Of a stretch of DNA of 64,000 bases, positions 32,587 to 40,563 are shown piece by piece. Source of the stretch: Rubrivivax sp. (lineage in GTDB: Bacteria > Pseudomonadota > Gammaproteobacteria > Burkholderiales > Burkholderiaceae_C); the NCBI GenBank assembly GCA_020248915.1, contig JADCGP010000006.1, positions 1 through 64,000 of the forward strand, in the 5' to 3' direction. Position 1 is the first letter of the stretch, and each line of letters opens with the position of its first letter. The notes beneath the pieces were generated by a model, which was not told the DNA's origin, did not search any database, and worked only from the letters and a program-made list of their open reading frames with translations. The translations under genes were made by a program, and so were the position numbers.

Positions 32587-33657
32587 TCAGGCCGCCTGCA
32601 GCAGGGGCGTGAACAGCGGCCCGCGGCGGGGGCGCGGCCGGCAGCCGTGCACGCGGCGCGCGATCTCGGCGATGTGCTCCGGCGTCGTGCCGCAGCAGCC
32701 GCCGGCGATGTTGAGCAGCCCGCTGCGCGCGAACTCCTCGAGAAGGCCGCCGGTGACCTGCGGCGTCTCGTCGAAGCCGGTGTCGCTCATCGGGTTGGGC
32801 AGCCCGGCGTTCGGGTAGCAGCTGATCCAGGTGTCGGCCGCGACCTTGGACAGCTCCTCGATGTAGGGGCGCATCACCGCCGCCCCGAGCGCGCAGTTCA
32901 GCCCGACCGCGATCGGGCGCGCGTGGCGCACGCTGTTCCAGAACGCGGCCACCGTCTGCCCGCTGAGGATGCGACCCGAGGCGTCGGTCACGGTGCCCGA
33001 GACGATCACCGGCAGGCGCTCGCCGGTGGCCTCCATCAGCTCGTCGAGTGCGAAGATCGCCGCCTTCGCATTGAGCGTGTCGAAGATCGTCTCGACGAGG
33101 AACAGGTCGCAGCCGCCCTCCAGCAGTCCGGCCGCCTGCTCGTGGTAGGCGGCGCGCAGCTGCTCGAAGCTCACGTTGCGCGCGCCCGGGTCGTTGACGT
33201 CCGGGCTGATGCTGGCCGTCTTCGGCGTCGGGCCGAGCGCGCCGGCCACGAAGCGCGGGCGCCCGGCCGTGGCGTGACGGTCCGCCTGCTCGCGGGCGAT
33301 GCGGGCGGCGGCCACGTTCATCTCGCGTGCCAGGTGGGCCAGGCCGTAGTCCTCCTGCGCGATCGAGGTGGCGCCGAAGGTGTTGGTCTCGATCAGGTCG
33401 GCGCCGGCCTCCAGGTACGAGGCATGGATCTGCGCGATCACGTCGGGCCGCGTCAGCACGAGCAGGTCGTTGTTGCCCTTGAGGTCGCGCGGGTGGTCGC
33501 GCAGCAGCGAGCCGCGGAACGCGGCCTCGTCCAGGCGCAGGCGCTGGATCATCGTGCCCATCGCGCCGTCGATGATCGCGATGCGCTCGTGCAGAATGCC
33601 GGGCAGCGCGGCGCCGCGCGTGTAGGCCGTGGGCTGGGCGATCGCCGGGCTCGTCAT
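32587..33657 (-). CDS. metH: methionine synthase, homocysteine-binding half (split MetH)
   Basis: The product is 356 aa, only the N-terminal homocysteine methyltransferase domain. The zinc ligands are visible in GLNCALGA and [12 protein letters not shown]. The opening [16 protein letters not shown] and [16 protein letters not shown] match MetH residues 1-350. The folate- and cobalamin-binding domains are absent, consistent with the two-gene metH arrangement common in Burkholderiales. The partner gene is not in the window: downstream is convergent kup. The function is therefore dependent on a second subunit elsewhere. Confidence 0.9.
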   Translation of the reverse strand: MTSPAIAQPTAYTRGAALPGILHERIAIIDGAMGTMIQRLRLDEAAFRGSLLRDHPRDLKGNNDLLVLTRPDVIAQIHASYLEAGADLIETNTFGATSIAQEDYGLAHLAREMNVAAARIAREQADRHATAGRPRFVAGALGPTPKTASISPDVNDPGARNVSFEQLRAAYHEQAAGLLEGGCDLFLVETIFDTLNAKAAIFALDELMEATGERLPVIVSGTVTDASGRILSGQTVAAFWNSVRHARPIAVGLNCALGAAVMRPYIEELSKVAADTWISCYPNAGLPNPMSDTGFDETPQVTGGLLEEFARSGLLNIAGGCCGTTPEHIAEIARRVHGCRPRPRRGPLFTPLLQAA

Positions 33658-33706
33658 CGGCCGGATTGTAGGAGGGGCGTCCCGGGGACGCCCGTCAACG
33701 CAGCGA

Positions 33707-34099
33707 ATGAAGCACCTGACCCCGCGCGAGGCCTGGGCCTACCTGCAGGCCCGGCCCGACGCCCTGTTCGTCGACGTGCGGATGGAGATCGAGTACCTGT
33801 ACGTCGGTCACCCGCCGGGCGTCGTCCACGTCGCCTGGTACGAGTACCCGGAGATGACGGCGGACCCGGGGCGGTTCGTCGAGCAGGTTCGGCGTGAGGC
33901 CGGCGGCCAGGTCCGGCCGGTGGTGCTGATCTGCCGCTCGGGCAAGCGCACCGTCGAGGCCGGCCTGGCGCTCGAGGCGGCCGGCTTCGACGAGGTGGTC
34001 AACGTGCTGCACGGCTTCGAGGGCGAGCTCGACGAGCACTTCCAGCGCGGTCGCCTCAACGGCTGGCGGCACGATGGCCTGCCCTGGGAGCAGCTCTAG
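33707..34099 (+). CDS. rhodanese-like domain protein
   Basis: The product is 130 aa, a single rhodanese domain. The catalytic loop CRSGKRT has the active-site Cys near residue 78, preceded by [10 protein letters not shown] with the conserved Asp. It is cytoplasmic (no signal). It probably transfers sulfane sulfur; the acceptor is unknown. It is divergent from the metH half-gene, with only 49 bp between them, so the two share a promoter region. Confidence 0.88.
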   Translation: MKHLTPREAWAYLQARPDALFVDVRMEIEYLYVGHPPGVVHVAWYEYPEMTADPGRFVEQVRREAGGQVRPVVLICRSGKRTVEAGLALEAAGFDEVVNVLHGFEGELDEHFQRGRLNGWRHDGLPWEQL

Positions 34100-34108
34100 C
34101 TGCCAGGG

Positions 34109-34132
34109 CGCGAGGGCCCCCAGGCCCTCGCG
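34109..34132. terminator. convergent terminator hairpin
   Basis: A perfect 10 bp stem, CGCGAGGGCC/GGCCCTCGCG, with a 4-nt loop lies between the rhodanese gene and the convergent MHYT-like gene. There is no T run on either side. It is symmetric and may serve both transcripts. Confidence 0.5.
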
Positions 34133-34161
34133 GCGGCCACCAGCGCCGTCGGGCCGGCTTC

Positions 34162-34998
34162 TCAGGCGCGCGGCATCGGCGCCGGCGTCAGTGTGTCCTC
34201 GGGGGCCGGCATCGTGGTGGCCGGGTCGATCCAGCGCTGGCCAGCGCGACGCGCCGCGCGCAGTCGCGTCCGGCGGTGCCGGCGGCGCAGTTCCAGGTCG
34301 ACGATGACGAAGGCCAGCGCGATCGGCAGCACGCCGGCGCCGATCAGGGCGGTCAGCGACCCGGACAGCTCGTGGCGGTAGATCGATCCCACCTGCACCT
34401 GCAGGTTGGCGGCCGCCAGCACCAGCGCCTCGCCGCCCAGCCAGGCCAGCCCCATCAGCGTGGCGGCCACCAGCTTCCAGGCTTCGCTGCGCTGCTTGCG
34501 GTCGGTGTCGGGGAAGGTCAGCATCAGCGCGATCGAGAAGCCCACCGTCATCGCCAGCACGCCGATCGCGATCAGTTCGATCCGCCAGGAGATGCCGGGC
34601 CGGAAGCCGACGGCCAGGATCCAGCCGACCTGCATCAGCGCCCCGAGCAGCGCGAGCAGCGCCGCGGTCGCGACCGCGTAGGGCATCCCGCGCCGGTGCG
34701 CCGGGATTGCCAGGACCGGCAGCGACAGAAGCACCGCGAGGAGCGTCAGGCCGAACGCCCAGTCGCGCCTGAAGCCGATCGGGAACGCGAGGGCTTCGCC
34801 GGCCACGGCCAGCACGGTGGCCACCGTGAAGCCGACGCCCAGCAGGGCCGCTGCGGCGGCGACGCCGCCCCACCGCTGCCGACCCGACAGGTAGCGGGCG
34901 TGGCGCACCCAGCCGAGGGCCGCGTAGGCCGTGGCCACGGACAGCAGGGCGCCCAGCGTCCACAGCAGCAGCGACGAATCCGAGGTGGAAGATCCCAT
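34162..34998 (-). CDS. MHYT-like integral membrane protein, ligand motifs lost
   Basis: The product is 278 aa from ATG 34,998; GTG 35,028 is possible. It has seven hydrophobic segments and a short charged tail. Its repeat layout follows the MHYT sensor domain (three two-helix modules). The expected MHYT motif positions read VLAVAGEALAF, LMQVGWILAVGF and MGLAWLGGEALVLAAANL, with no Met-His-Tyr-Thr copy. Putative copper or gas ligands are therefore gone. The assignment to MHYT is by helix pattern and the KLVAATLMGLAW segment, so it is tentative. It lies 91 bp downstream of a GGDEF-EAL gene on the same strand. Confidence 0.5.
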   Translation of the reverse strand: MGSSTSDSSLLLWTLGALLSVATAYAALGWVRHARYLSGRQRWGGVAAAAALLGVGFTVATVLAVAGEALAFPIGFRRDWAFGLTLLAVLLSLPVLAIPAHRRGMPYAVATAALLALLGALMQVGWILAVGFRPGISWRIELIAIGVLAMTVGFSIALMLTFPDTDRKQRSEAWKLVAATLMGLAWLGGEALVLAAANLQVQVGSIYRHELSGSLTALIGAGVLPIALAFVIVDLELRRRHRRTRLRAARRAGQRWIDPATTMPAPEDTLTPAPMPRA

Positions 34999-35089
34999 GG
35001 GGTGCTGGCCGGCGCAGGGCGACGGCACTGTCGTGGTGACTTCGGAGCCCTATGATGGCACCGGCCGGGGGCCGACCGCCATCACCTCG

Positions 35090-36595
35090 TCACGGGGTGT
35101 CCGTGTCCGGGCGTGTCAAGGCGAACAGGGAGGACCGGAACGCCGGGCGCTCCGGGGTCGGTTCCTCCTGCGCCCACAAGGCCAGCGCCGTGGCGTTCAT
35201 CGGCTTGGCGAACAGATAGCCCTGCAGCTCGTCGCAGCCCATCGCCAGCAGCAGGTCGCGCTGCGCCTCGGTCTCGACCCCCTCGGCCACCACCCGCAGC
35301 CCCAGGGTGCGCGCCATCTGGACGACCGCCTGAGCGATCGAGCGGGCGTGCGCGCTGGTGGCCAGGTCGGTCACGAAGGCGCGGTCGATCTTCAGTTCGG
35401 CCGCCGGCAGGCGGCGCAGCAGCGCCAGGCTCGAGTGCCCCGTGCCGAAGTCGTCGATCGAAACGTGCAATCCTGCACGGCGCAGGCGTTCGAAGGCCCG
35501 CTGCGTCTGCGCGGTGTCCTCCATCGCGACGCTCTCGGTGATCTCGCAGGTGAAGCGGCCCGGCGGGATCCCGTGCCGCCGCAGCGCCGCCTCGATGTGG
35601 TCGACCAGGTCGTCCTGCCGCATCTGGTGCCCGGAGACGTTGATCGCGATGCGCATCCGCAGGCCCTGCTGGCGCCAGATCGCCGCCTGGCGGCAGGCCT
35701 CGTCGATGACCCAGCGGCCCAGCGCGTTGATCAGCCCGTAGCGTTCGGCCAGCGGGATGAACACCGCCGGGCTGACGAGGCCGCGGCGCGGGTGCTCCCA
35801 GCGCAGCAGTGCCTCGGCCGCGGTGACCTGCATGCTTCGCGCATCCAGCTTGGGCTGGTACAGCAGCGACAGCTGCCGGCCGGCGATGGCCTGGCGCAGG
35901 TCCTGCAGCAGCTGCGCCGCCTCGCGCTGGTCGGCCGCCATCGCCGGGTGGTAGGGCGTGTAGCCGCCGCCGCCGCCGTGCTTGACCGTGCGCATCGCCA
36001 GCGTCGCGTGCGCCACCCACAGCGGGCGCGACGCGTGCTCCGGATACAGCGCGATGCCCACCGACGCGGGCAGCTGCAGCGACATGTCCTCCACGGTGAA
36101 GGGCCGCTGCAGCGTGGCCAGAACCTGCTCGGCCACCGGCGCGGCACCGCCCGGCCCGGCCGGCACGACCAGGGCGAACTCGTCGCCGCCGATGCGCGCC
36201 ACGACCGGCTGCTCGCCGACGGCGTCCGAGAGCCGCCGCGCCGCCTGCCGCAGCACCTCGTCGCCGACCCGGTGGCCGTAGCCGTCGTTGATGGTCCGGA
36301 AGTTGTCCAGTCCGATGTACAGCAGCGCCGCCGCCGTGCCGTCGCGGTCGCAACCCAGGGCCACGTCGTCGAGCAGCGTCTCGAACTCGGCGCGCGTCAG
36401 CAGGCCGGTGAGCTGGTCGCGCGAGCGCATCGTGTCCAGTGCGGTCGTGGCTGCGTCCAGGCTGCGGTGCAGGCGCGAGCCGTGCTTGCGCTGCCGCCAC
36501 CAGGCGACGGTGGCCACGGCTGCCAGCACCAGGGCGGCCACGGTCGCCACCACCAGGCCCAGCCACTCTCCTGCCTGCACGCCTGCCACCGCCAT
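35090..36595 (-). CDS. membrane-anchored GGDEF-EAL cyclic-di-GMP enzyme
   Basis: The product is 501 aa. One N-terminal membrane helix (about residues 10-34) precedes a GGDEF domain (RIGGDEFALV intact, DNFRTINDGYGH) and an EAL domain. EAL catalytic residues are all visible: EALLRW, Asn in INVSGHQM, Glu in CEITESV, DD in IDDFGTGHSSL, Lys in ELKIDR, AEGVETE and DELQGYL. No RxxD inhibitory site precedes GGDEF. Both activities may be present, making or degrading cyclic-di-GMP. ATG 36,595 is chosen because it places the helix at the N-terminus. Confidence 0.92.
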   Translation of the reverse strand: MAVAGVQAGEWLGLVVATVAALVLAAVATVAWWRQRKHGSRLHRSLDAATTALDTMRSRDQLTGLLTRAEFETLLDDVALGCDRDGTAAALLYIGLDNFRTINDGYGHRVGDEVLRQAARRLSDAVGEQPVVARIGGDEFALVVPAGPGGAAPVAEQVLATLQRPFTVEDMSLQLPASVGIALYPEHASRPLWVAHATLAMRTVKHGGGGGYTPYHPAMAADQREAAQLLQDLRQAIAGRQLSLLYQPKLDARSMQVTAAEALLRWEHPRRGLVSPAVFIPLAERYGLINALGRWVIDEACRQAAIWRQQGLRMRIAINVSGHQMRQDDLVDHIEAALRRHGIPPGRFTCEITESVAMEDTAQTQRAFERLRRAGLHVSIDDFGTGHSSLALLRRLPAAELKIDRAFVTDLATSAHARSIAQAVVQMARTLGLRVVAEGVETEAQRDLLLAMGCDELQGYLFAKPMNATALALWAQEEPTPERPAFRSSLFALTRPDTDTP

Positions 36596-36984
36596 GCGCC
36601 GCTTATCGGCCTGCCCGACCCGGCGTTGAGCGCGCCCCGCCCGCAGCGGGCGGGGCGAGCACTGCGTCACGCAGTGCCCGGCGCCGGCCGCTGTCCTCAG
36701 TGCCTGCGGCCGGCAGATGCCCGTTCGGGCGGGCCGGGTCGGATGCGTAGCGGCGGGGGTTCATTGCTTGCTTGCAGGGCCTTCGGCCCGCGCCCTGCGC
36801 CAGGAGGGCAGCCAGCGCGGCCGAGCGGCGGGCTGGCTGGCAGCAACACCGGGCTCGAGGCTGATCAGCGGATCTTGGCGCAGCAGTGGCGCCGGGACAA
36901 GCCCTGCGCCACGCCGGCATCGCGCGCGCCGGAAGCATTGCACGGACCCGGGGCCGTCCGCGCCCGCCCCCGGCGCTCAGTGCC
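36596..36984. repeat. palindrome-rich gene-free spacer
   Basis: No credible gene lies in this 389 bp spacer. It holds a 12 bp inverted repeat CGCCCCGCCCGC/GCGGGCGGGGCG at 36,633-36,657 and an 8 bp one, GCACTGCG-TCA-CGCAGTGC, at 36,659-36,677. A hairpin GCAGGGCC-TTC-GGCCC...GCCCTGC lies at 36,774-36,798. It should contain the promoter of the GGDEF-EAL gene and the terminator of the DUF3567 gene. Single palindromes could be terminators; their density is unusual. Confidence 0.5.
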
Positions 36985-37263
36985 TCAGTGCAGCGACAGT
37001 GGCGTGTGTGCCAGGGCCGTGAAGCGGGCCAGATACTCGTCGAAGTCCTCGACGCTCGGGCTGCCGGCCACCAGCTCCTGCACGCCTGCGGCGAAGCGCT
37101 CGGCTAGCGCCCCCTCGAGGAAGATCTCCTTGCGCGCGAACTTGTCGACGATCTCGTAGCCGCCCCTGTGCAGCGCGGGCCCCGCAGCCGCGCCCTCGCC
37201 ATCGCCGGCCGGCACGTCGAACTGCACGACGGTGAAGCTGTCAGAGTTGTAGAGCAGTTGCAT
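36985..37263 (-). CDS. DUF3567 family protein
   Basis: The product is 92 aa, a small soluble protein. The opening MQLLYNSDSFTVVQFD, the GGYEIVDKFARKEIFLEGALAERF centre and the DEYLARFTALAHTPLSLH end match DUF3567, a family I know mainly from Burkholderiales. Its function is unknown. A ribosome-binding site AAGGAG lies upstream of the ATG. It has no close functional neighbour. Confidence 0.85.
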   Translation of the reverse strand: MQLLYNSDSFTVVQFDVPAGDGEGAAAGPALHRGGYEIVDKFARKEIFLEGALAERFAAGVQELVAGSPSVEDFDEYLARFTALAHTPLSLH

Positions 37264-37458
37264 GGGGGTGGGGTACTCCTTGCCGGGTCACGTGGGCGCC
37301 GCGGCGTCGCTTTCAAGTGCCCGGGTCCACGTGTGCGGACTCCAGCGCTCGGGCGCCCCGTGCGGCGCTGGCGCGCTCGGGTCCTTGGACTGGCGGTGCG
37401 GAGTCGCTCGGGGCCAAGTCCCGGCCCGCGCGTCGGGGCCGGCGCGCCGCGCATGCTC

Positions 37459-38712
37459 TCAACCCGGCTCGGCGGCCCGCAGCCGCCACTCGGTGGCGCC
37501 ACCGTGGGGTCGCGCCTCGATCCGGATCCGCACCGGCAGCTGTCCGCGGGCGGGATCGAGCCAGACCTGCACGTCCAGGTCGCGCGGCCGCAGCCCGGGA
37601 CGGTGCCAACGCTGCAGGGCGCGCGGCTGACCGTCGGGCGCCGCGTCGAACTCGACCGCTCCGGCGCCGAAGCGCCAGGCTGCGAGGTCGCCGCGCGGGC
37701 CGGCGACCGGGATGACGACCTGCTGCCCGGCGATCACCGGCTGCGGCAGGGCACGCACGACGGCTGCCAGCTGCACCAGCCAGGTCGCCCGGTCCTGCAC
37801 GCCGGCGGGCAACGGCAGCGCGACGGAGGGGCCGGAGAACGTGATCGCCGGCGCCGCGTCGCGCCGGAAGTTCACCGCGGCCGCGTCGCGGCCGCGCCGG
37901 CGCACCACGAAGCGCTCGGGCGCGATGCCGGCGCCGTCGAAGCGGCCGCGACTGGCCCAGCCGAACGGCTCGGCGCCCTCGATGCGGCCGCCCATCTCCA
38001 GGCGGTAGCCGCCGGGGTCGCGCTGCCAGTGCAGCACCGCGTGGCCGGAACGACTGCCGCGCTGCAGGTCGTAGTGCAGCCGCCAGGGGGGCGGCATGTC
38101 GGTCTCGTGCGCGGGGGCTGCTAGCGCGTCGGCGAGGTCGGCCGCGGCGGCGTCCGCGGCGTCCGCGGCGTCGGCGGAGCTCCCGCTGCCCGGAGCGGTG
38201 CGTATGGGGTCGCCCGCGTCGGCACCGTCGGCAGCCGCAGGATCGTCGGCGAGGTCGGCCGGTGGCAACGCGGTTGTCGGCGCGGCCGATGGCCGGGTCG
38301 TTGCCGCGGCTGGCGCCACGGCGGCTGGCCGGCCCCAGCCTTCGCTGCCCGCCGGGGAGGCGTCAGCGCCTGCCGCCGACGCCGTCGGGCGCGCTGATCC
38401 GTCGGCGCCGACGGGGGCGGGCGGGCTGGCAGGCGGGTCGGTGGGCGCCGGTGCCTCGAGGGCCGGCGCCGGCGGCGCCGGCAGCACGATCTGTCGCAGC
38501 TGGAGCACAGGGGCGCCGCTGCCCGCGCTGTCGCGCAGGTGCCAGCCCAGCACCAGCCAGGCGTGGACGAACAACACCGCGGTGATGATCCCCGCGAGCG
38601 GCGCGAGGCGCCCGCCCCGAGCGGGGGCCGGGCCCGGCGGCGCGCCGCGAGGCGCCGCACTCAACTCGAGGGCCGCGAGGCGGCGTGGGGGCAGGGCATC
38701 GATGGCGGGCAC
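37459..38712 (-). CDS. DUF3108 protein with TonB-like architecture
   Basis: The product is 417 aa from GTG 38,712; this start is uncertain, as an ATG at 38,748 would add a basic stretch. A cytoplasmic tip and one membrane helix (about residues 38-56) are followed by about 140 residues of Ala/Pro-rich linker, then a C-terminal DUF3108 domain (residues about 200-417) beginning PWRLHYDLQRGSRSGHAVL. The layout resembles TonB-like energy-transducing or envelope proteins. The domain faces the periplasm by inference. The role is unknown. It is divergent from a FAH gene 78 bp away. Confidence 0.8.
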   Translation of the reverse strand: MPAIDALPPRRLAALELSAAPRGAPPGPAPARGGRLAPLAGIITAVLFVHAWLVLGWHLRDSAGSGAPVLQLRQIVLPAPPAPALEAPAPTDPPASPPAPVGADGSARPTASAAGADASPAGSEGWGRPAAVAPAAATTRPSAAPTTALPPADLADDPAAADGADAGDPIRTAPGSGSSADAADAADAAAADLADALAAPAHETDMPPPWRLHYDLQRGSRSGHAVLHWQRDPGGYRLEMGGRIEGAEPFGWASRGRFDGAGIAPERFVVRRRGRDAAAVNFRRDAAPAITFSGPSVALPLPAGVQDRATWLVQLAAVVRALPQPVIAGQQVVIPVAGPRGDLAAWRFGAGAVEFDAAPDGQPRALQRWHRPGLRPRDLDVQVWLDPARGQLPVRIRIEARPHGGATEWRLRAAEPG

Positions 38713-38790
38713 GCCACAATGCTGCCAGCGACGGCGCCGCGCAGCCACCCCGCTGCGGGCGCCCCCACCGGTCCTCCTGCCCGCTTATCG

Positions 38791-39774
38791 ATGAAGCTCG
38801 CCACGCTGAAGGACGGCTCGCGCGACGGGCAGCTGGCCGTCGTCTCGCGCGACCTCGCGCAGGCGCACTTCGCCGCGGGCATCGCGCCCACGCTGCAGCG
38901 CGTGCTCGACGACTGGAACTTCCTCAGCCCGCAGCTCGAGGACCTTTACGCCACGCTCAACGCTGGCAAGGCGCGGCATGCGTTCCCGTTCGAGCCGCGC
39001 CGCTGCATGGCGCCGCTGCCGCGGGCCTATCGCTGGATCGACGGCTCGGCCTACCGCAGCCACGTCGAGCGGCTGCGCCGGGCGCGCGGCGCCGAGATGC
39101 CGGCGTCCTTCGACGACGAGCCGCTGATGTACCAGGGCGCGGGCGACGGCCTGCTCGGCCCCTGCGACGACGCCGTGTTCGCCAGCGCCGACTGGGGCAT
39201 CGACTTCGAGGCCGAGCTGGCCGCGGTCACCGGCGACGTCGCCGCGGGCACCGGGGCCGACGCCGCGCTCGAACGGGTGCGGCTGCTGCTGCTGGCCAAC
39301 GACTGGACCCTGCGCAACCTGGTGCCGGCCGAGCTGGCCAAGGGCTTCGGCTTCGTCCAGAGCAAGGCCGCTGCCGCGTTCGGCCCGGTGGCGGTCACGC
39401 CCGACGAGCTGGGTCCGGCCTGGCGCGGCGGGCGGGTGCACCTGGTGCTTTCCAGCGAGCGCAGCGGCGAGCCCTTCGGCCGCTGCGACGCCGGCCCGGA
39501 GATGGCGTTCCACTTCGGGCAGCTGATTGCCCACGCGGCCCGCACCCGCCCCCTCGGGGCCGGCAGCATCGTCGGCGGCGGTACGGTCAGCAACCACGAC
39601 GCCGCGAGCGGGCACGGCTGCATCGCCGAACGGCGCGCCGAGGAGTCTCTGCGCCTGGGCGCCGCTGCCACACCCTACCTGCAGCACGGGGAACGGATCC
39701 GCGTCGAGGTCGTCGGCGCTGACGGCCAGAGCGTATTCGGCGCGATCGAGCAGCAGGTGGTCGTCCGCGCGTGA
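38791..39774 (+). CDS. fumarylacetoacetate hydrolase family protein
   Basis: The product is 327 aa. The metal-binding acidic pair appears in DWGIDFEAELAAVTGD, and the fold's conserved NDWTLRNL and GSIVGGGTVSNHD segments follow. It cleaves or isomerises carbon-carbon bonds in beta-diketo or related acids; the substrate cannot be deduced. ATG 38,791 starts the typical MKLATLKDG opening. A strong terminator hairpin follows the gene. Confidence 0.87.
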   Translation: MKLATLKDGSRDGQLAVVSRDLAQAHFAAGIAPTLQRVLDDWNFLSPQLEDLYATLNAGKARHAFPFEPRRCMAPLPRAYRWIDGSAYRSHVERLRRARGAEMPASFDDEPLMYQGAGDGLLGPCDDAVFASADWGIDFEAELAAVTGDVAAGTGADAALERVRLLLLANDWTLRNLVPAELAKGFGFVQSKAAAAFGPVAVTPDELGPAWRGGRVHLVLSSERSGEPFGRCDAGPEMAFHFGQLIAHAARTRPLGAGSIVGGGTVSNHDAASGHGCIAERRAEESLRLGAAATPYLQHGERIRVEVVGADGQSVFGAIEQQVVVRA

Positions 39775-39784
39775 GGACGGGGCC

Positions 39785-39806
39785 GGGTCGAGGCTCGCCT
39801 CGACCC
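39785..39806 (+). terminator. terminator hairpin after the FAH gene
   Basis: A 10 bp perfect inverted repeat, GGGTCGAGGC/GCCTCGACCC, with a two-base centre starts 10 bp after the stop. No T tract follows. It separates the FAH gene from phaM. Confidence 0.5.
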
Positions 39807-39899
39807 GCGCCTTCCGCATCGCGCGCGTCGCCTTCGCGCGCGGAGGCCGGTGCCTCGGGCGCACAATGCGGGCCGCACTGCGGCAAGGAGACGACGGCG

Positions 39900-40556
39900 A
39901 TGGCGAGCGCGACCGACTTCGCAAAGATGGTTCCGGGCCTGGACTTCCTTCAGGGCCTGCTCAAGGGGGCAGGCGCCGCGCTGCCGGGCATGGGGCAGTG
40001 GGTCGCGCCGACGTTGGACCCGAAGGAGCTCGAGCGCCGCATCGAGGAGCTGCGCACGGTGCAGTTCTGGCTCGAGCAGAACGCGCGGCTGCTGGGCACG
40101 ACGATCCAGGCCCTGGAGGTGCAGCGCATGACGCTGGCCACGCTGCAGACGATGAACCTGCCGCTGGCCCAGGTGCGCGACGCCATCCAGGCGCCGGTGA
40201 CGGCCGCGGCTGCGGCGGCCGCGGCTCCGGCGGCGAAGCCCGCCGCCGCGAAGGCGATGCCCGGCAAGCCGGCGCCTGCGAAGGCGGCCACCGGCGCGCG
40301 CCGTGCAACGCGTCCGGCGGCCGCCGCCGCCGCACCTGGCGCGGCTGCCGGGAAGGGCTCGCCGCTGGTCGATCCCATGCAGTGGTGGGGCGCGCTGACG
40401 CAGCAGTTCACCGAGCTGGCCGCCAAGGCGCTGAAGGAGGGCGGTGCCGAGACGGCCCGGCAGCCTGCCTCTGCTGCTGCCTCGCCGGGCCCTGCCGCCG
40501 TTGCCGCTGCCGTGGCAGCGCCTGCTGCCCCGCCGCGGCGCGCGCGACGGCGCTGA
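39900..40556 (+). CDS. phaM: PHB granule-associated regulatory protein PhaM
   Basis: The product is 218 aa. The N-terminal region (DFAKMVPGLDFLQGLLKGAGAALPG, then DPKELERRIEELRTVQFWLEQNARLL and ALEVQRMTLATLQ) is the conserved PhaM domain that binds PHB synthase. The remainder is Ala/Pro/Lys-rich like a histone-tail, and ends in arginines (RRARRR). PhaM activates PhaC and links PHB granules to DNA in Ralstonia. The C-terminal chromatin-like tail matches. It overlaps no gene and ends 7 bp before the FIST gene, so cotranscription is likely. Confidence 0.88.
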   Translation: MASATDFAKMVPGLDFLQGLLKGAGAALPGMGQWVAPTLDPKELERRIEELRTVQFWLEQNARLLGTTIQALEVQRMTLATLQTMNLPLAQVRDAIQAPVTAAAAAAAAPAAKPAAAKAMPGKPAPAKAATGARRATRPAAAAAAPGAAAGKGSPLVDPMQWWGALTQQFTELAAKALKEGGAETARQPASAAASPGPAAVAAAVAAPAAPPRRARRR

Positions 40557-40563
40557 GGCCCGC

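Noticed and set aside
33658..33706. Cobalamin or SAM riboswitch in front of the metH half-gene
   Set aside because: The spacer to the divergent rhodanese gene is only 49 bp, too short for either riboswitch, and no conserved core is visible.
38120..38260. Repeated GCGTCCGCG-like units as a tandem DNA repeat
   Set aside because: They encode the Ala/Asp-rich linker of the DUF3108 protein and are irregular. They are treated as low-complexity coding sequence.
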